Source of the DNA: Comamonadaceae bacterium
Lineage (GTDB): Bacteria; Pseudomonadota; Gammaproteobacteria; Burkholderiales; Burkholderiaceae_C
NCBI GenBank assembly: GCA_947450005.1
Contig: CANFTU010000004.1
Location: 1 to 36,958 of the forward strand
DNA: 36,958 bases
Direction of reading: 5' to 3'
Shown here piece by piece: positions 34,554 to 36,958 of the stretch; position 1 is the first letter of the stretch, and the number at the start of each line of letters is the position of its first letter. The translations under genes and the position numbers were made by a program. The notes beneath the pieces are model-generated. The model ran no database searches, was not told the DNA's origin, and saw nothing but the letters and a program-made list of their open reading frames with translations.

Positions 34554-34630
34554 AGGGGAATCGCCAAGTTGGTTAAGGCACTGGATTTTGATTCCAGCAT
34601 GCGAAGGTTCGAATCCTTCTTCCCCTGCCA
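34554..34630 (+). tRNA. tRNA-Gln (anticodon TTG), CCA encoded
   Basis: The acceptor stem AGGGGAA (34554-34560) pairs with TTCCCCT (34620-34626), followed by discriminator G and encoded CCA. The D arm is GCC-AAGTTGGTTAA-GGC. The anticodon stem CTGGA/TCCAG holds loop TTTTGAT with TTG at 34588-34590. The T arm is GAAGG-TTCGAAT-CCTTC. All stems pair fully. It lies between ispE and prs and is likely processed from their shared transcript. Confidence 0.97.
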
Positions 34631-34675
34631 AAGTGTGTTTCGGTCCGTTCATTCCAACAGCTCTCAGGAGCGACT

Positions 34676-35656
34676 ATGCAGGCACCCAGTCATCAATCCG
34701 ATTTCATGATCTTCACCGGAAATGCCAATCCGGACATGGCTGCGGACATTGCAAAGAACCTGGGCATCAGCCTGGGTTCGGCCACGGTGGGACGCTTCTC
34801 GGATGGCGAAGTGACGGTCGAGATCAACCAAAACGTGCGCGCCCGCGACGTCTTTGTGGTCCAAAGCACCTGCGCCCCCACCAACGAAAACCTGATGGAG
34901 CTGCTCATCATGGTGGACGCGCTCAAGCGCGCTTCGGCTGAGCGGATCACCGCCGTCATCCCCTATTTCGGCTACGCGCGCCAGGACCGCCGCCCGCGCT
35001 CCACCCGCGTTCCCATCACGGCCAAGATGGTGGCCAACATGCTGCAAACCGCCGGCGTGTCGCGCATGCTGACCATGGACTTGCATGCCGACCAGATCCA
35101 GGGCTTTTTTGATATCCCCGTAGACAACATTTACGCATCGCCGGTTCTGCTGGGTGATTTGCAGTTGAAAAACTACGACGACCTGATCGTGGTCTCGCCC
35201 GACGTGGGCGGCGTGGTCCGGGCCCGCGCGATCGCCAAGCAACTCGATTGCGACCTGGCCATCATCGACAAGCGCCGCCCGCGCGCCAATGTCAGCGAAG
35301 TGATGCACGTCATCGGTGAGATTGAAGGCCGCAACTGCGTGATCATGGACGACATGATCGACACCGCCGGAACCCTGCTGAAAGCCGCCGAAGTGCTCAA
35401 GCAGCGCGGCGCGAAAAAGGTTTATGCCTATTGCACGCACCCGATTTTTTCGGGCCCTGCCATCGAACGTATAGAGCGCGGCGACGCCCTCGACGAAGTC
35501 GTGGTGACCGACACGATTCCGCTGAGCCGTGAGGCCGCCGTGTGCCCCAAAATCCGCCAACTCTCCGTGGCCCCGCTGATCGCTGAGACGATTTTGCGGA
35601 TCTCCAAAGGCGAGTCGGTGATGAGTTTGTTCTCGGACCAAGACAATTTGTTTTGA
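34676..35656 (+). CDS. prs: Ribose-phosphate pyrophosphokinase
   Basis: Prs makes PRPP from ribose 5-phosphate and ATP for nucleotide, His and Trp synthesis. The 326-residue protein has [12 protein letters not shown], the ATP-binding [20 protein letters not shown], metal-binding [17 protein letters not shown], and the flexible region near IDKRRPRAN. The PRPP-binding motif is [21 protein letters not shown] precedes the ATG at good distance. It follows tRNA-Gln. Confidence 0.98.
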   Translation: MQAPSHQSDFMIFTGNANPDMAADIAKNLGISLGSATVGRFSDGEVTVEINQNVRARDVFVVQSTCAPTNENLMELLIMVDALKRASAERITAVIPYFGYARQDRRPRSTRVPITAKMVANMLQTAGVSRMLTMDLHADQIQGFFDIPVDNIYASPVLLGDLQLKNYDDLIVVSPDVGGVVRARAIAKQLDCDLAIIDKRRPRANVSEVMHVIGEIEGRNCVIMDDMIDTAGTLLKAAEVLKQRGAKKVYAYCTHPIFSGPAIERIERGDALDEVVVTDTIPLSREAAVCPKIRQLSVAPLIAETILRISKGESVMSLFSDQDNLF

Positions 35657-35670
35657 CAGGACAAAAGCCG

Positions 35671-35698
35671 GCCCGGCGCATTTGCACCGGGTCTTTTT
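35671..35698 (+). terminator. Hairpin with T-run between prs and rplY
   Basis: CCCGG and CCGGG (35672-35676, 35687-35691) form a stem extendable with mismatches by GCGCA/TGCA. A run of five T follows. It may terminate or attenuate the prs transcript before rplY, or be part of a structured rplY leader. Its imperfect stem makes it leaky. Confidence 0.6.
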
Positions 35699-35743
35699 CA
35701 ACCGGAGCCGCACTGGTCGCGGTGGGCTCTTACAGGAGTAGTT

Positions 35744-36376
35744 ATGAAATTTGTCGCTTTTGAGCGCAGCAAGCAGGGTACGGGTGCGAGCCGCCGTCTC
35801 CGCATCACAGGGCGCACGCCCGGCATCGTTTACGGCGGAACCGGCGAACCCCTGCCGATCGAGCTCGACCACAACGCCTTGTGGCACGCCATCAAAAAAG
35901 AGGCTTTCCACGCCTCGATCCTGGACATGGAGCTGAACGGCCAAACCAGCAAAGTGCTGCTGCGGGACCTGCAAATGCACCCCTTCAAGCAGTTGATCCT
36001 GCACGCTGACTTTCAGCGCGTGGACGCCAACACCATGCTGCACATGAAAGTGCCACTGCACTTCAGCGGTGAAGATGTTTCGCCTGCCGTCAAGCTCGAC
36101 GCGTGCCTGATCAACCACGTTGCCAATGAGCTGGAAATCGCCTGTCTGCCCGCCAACCTGCCCGAGTTCATCGCGGTGGACCTGAGCGGACTGAAAAAAG
36201 GTACTTCGCTGCACGTCAATGACGTTCCCCTGCCCGCCGGCGTCAAAGCCGTCACCCGCGGTAAAGAGAACCCCGTCATCGTCTCGGTCACGGCACCGGT
36301 GGAAGAGGTCGTGGAAACTGCAGCTGCAGCCCCGGCCAAAGACGCCAAAGGCAAGGCTGCCAAGGCCAAGAAGTAA
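35744..36376 (+). CDS. rplY: 50S ribosomal protein L25 (Ctc form)
   Basis: L25 binds 5S rRNA in the large ribosomal subunit. The product is 210 residues, the long Ctc/TL5 type. The N-terminal L25 domain (2-95) has [34 protein letters not shown] and HADFQRVD. The C-terminal beta domain has [20 protein letters not shown]. It ends in an Ala/Lys-rich tail ([12 protein letters not shown]). AGGAG lies seven bases before the ATG. Confidence 0.97.
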   Translation: MKFVAFERSKQGTGASRRLRITGRTPGIVYGGTGEPLPIELDHNALWHAIKKEAFHASILDMELNGQTSKVLLRDLQMHPFKQLILHADFQRVDANTMLHMKVPLHFSGEDVSPAVKLDACLINHVANELEIACLPANLPEFIAVDLSGLKKGTSLHVNDVPLPAGVKAVTRGKENPVIVSVTAPVEEVVETAAAAPAKDAKGKAAKAKK

Positions 36377-36395
36377 GCTGTTTCGGCTTGCATCT

Positions 36396-36422
36396 AAAAA
36401 GCCCGCTCGCGCGGGCTTTTTT
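36396..36422 (+). terminator. Intrinsic terminator after rplY
   Basis: AAAAAGCCCGC and GCGGGCTTTTT pair perfectly around the TCGC loop, with six T residues at the end. It lies 20 bp after the rplY stop. It should end the prs-rplY transcript, so pth needs its own promoter in the next 50 bases or depends on read-through. Confidence 0.92.
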
Positions 36423-36473
36423 GTGCCCGCAGCGCAACGCATCGGGACACAAGGCGGCTCCTAGAATCCCTGC

Positions 36474-36958
36474 ATGATCAAATTGTTCGTCGGCCTGGGC
36501 AACCCGGGCCCGCAATACCGCGACACCCGCCACAACGCGGGGTTCTGGTTTATTGACGCGCTGGCCGCTTCGCTGAAAGTCACGCTGGCGATGGACCGCA
36601 ACTTCCATGGCTACGCGGGCCGCTGCACCGTGGATGGACACTCCGTGTGGCTGCTGCAGCCGCAAACCTTCATGAACCTCTCGGGCAAGTCCGTCGCGGC
36701 GCTGGCGCGCTTTTACAAAATCGCCCCTGAAGAAATACTGGTTGCGCACGACGAGCTGGACATCGCCCCCGGCGAGGCCAAGCTCAAATTCGATGGCAGC
36801 CACGCCGGCCACAACGGACTGCGCGACATCCACGCCCAACTCGGCAGCGCCGCCTACTGGCGCTTGCGCCTGGGCATCGGCCACCCCGGATCTAAAGACG
36901 AAGTGGTCCACTGGGTCTTGCAAATCCCGTCGCTGGACCACAAAATCGGCATCGAGCA
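36474..36958 (+). CDS. pth: Peptidyl-tRNA hydrolase (3' end cut by window)
   Basis: Pth frees tRNA from prematurely released peptidyl-tRNAs. The frame runs off the window, so it is not in the ORF track; about 161 of roughly 200 residues are present. It begins [20 protein letters not shown], which holds Asn10 and the catalytic His20. [11 protein letters not shown], the [10 protein letters not shown] motif with the conserved Asp, and [15 protein letters not shown] follow, as in the bacterial enzyme. The rplY-pth order is widespread. No strong Shine-Dalgarno is visible before the ATG. Confidence 0.96.
   Translation, partial: MIKLFVGLGNPGPQYRDTRHNAGFWFIDALAASLKVTLAMDRNFHGYAGRCTVDGHSVWLLQPQTFMNLSGKSVAALARFYKIAPEEILVAHDELDIAPGEAKLKFDGSHAGHNGLRDIHAQLGSAAYWRLRLGIGHPGSKDEVVHWVLQIPSLDHKIGIE

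Noticed and set aside
34664-36442. 592-residue minus-strand ORF opposite prs and rplY
   Set aside because: Antisense shadow crossing two certain genes and their terminators.

Overview
The window reads as chromosomal DNA of a betaproteobacterium of the order Burkholderiales, most likely family Comamonadaceae (Rhodoferax/Polaromonas/Limnohabitans type). This rests on the high GC content, on the gene orders lptD-surA-rsmA, hrcA/nadK-recN and lolB-ispE-tRNA-Gln-prs-rplY-pth, on a LexA-box-controlled dnaE2, and on protein sequences typical of that group. The taxonomic call is inference from gene content; no database was searched.

Layout. (1) 1-3.6 kb: a LiuR-like palindromic operator facing a gene cut off at the left edge, coaX (CoA synthesis), a cytoplasmic molybdopterin oxidoreductase and, convergent to it, a DUF2721 membrane protein. 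(2) 3.66-7.1 kb: an SOS box and dnaE2 (error-prone polymerase) without imuA/imuB beside it. The dnaE2 frame carries an in-frame REP-like palindromic element. (3) 7.1-9.8 kb, minus strand: cupin, a bciA/DVR-like divinyl chlorophyllide reductase, an unknown membrane-anchored protein and an HTTM-like membrane protein, apparently one operon. bciA hints at bacteriochlorophyll synthesis, so at a phototrophic or formerly phototrophic lineage. (4) 9.86-14 kb: SDR, MaoC-like hydratase and a complete TRAP transporter (DctP, DctQ, DctM), probably a uptake-and-catabolism unit. (5) 14-18.5 kb: lptD-surA-rsmA, outer-membrane biogenesis plus rRNA methylation. (6) 18.7-24.8 kb, accessory region: an orphan barstar-like gene, a hairpin-rich 388-bp intergenic stretch, an unknown bitopic protein and four voltage-gated-type ion channel genes. 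(7) 25-31.4 kb: hrcA, nadK, recN, rapZ, mutY, mutM. (8) 31.4 kb to the end: TPR protein, lolB, ispE, tRNA-Gln, prs, rplY and the start of pth.

The most unusual part is the channel cluster. The first channel protein has two complete voltage-sensor domains in series but only one K+-type pore (SIGYGD filter). The next two are paralogues whose filters read TSGYGN and SGWGN and are one residue shorter than the canonical pore loop. All three share a cytosolic acidic helical tail (DGxxS/T type). A small single-span protein with four cysteines in its outer part sits just upstream and looks co-transcribed. A fourth, canonical (TTTGYGD) channel is convergent across a bidirectional terminator. This looks like a multi-subunit electrical or osmotic signalling module; that role is inference.

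No CRISPR array, insertion sequence with a transposase, rRNA operon or phage genes were seen. Most lines of the ORF track are out-of-frame shadows typical of high-GC DNA.
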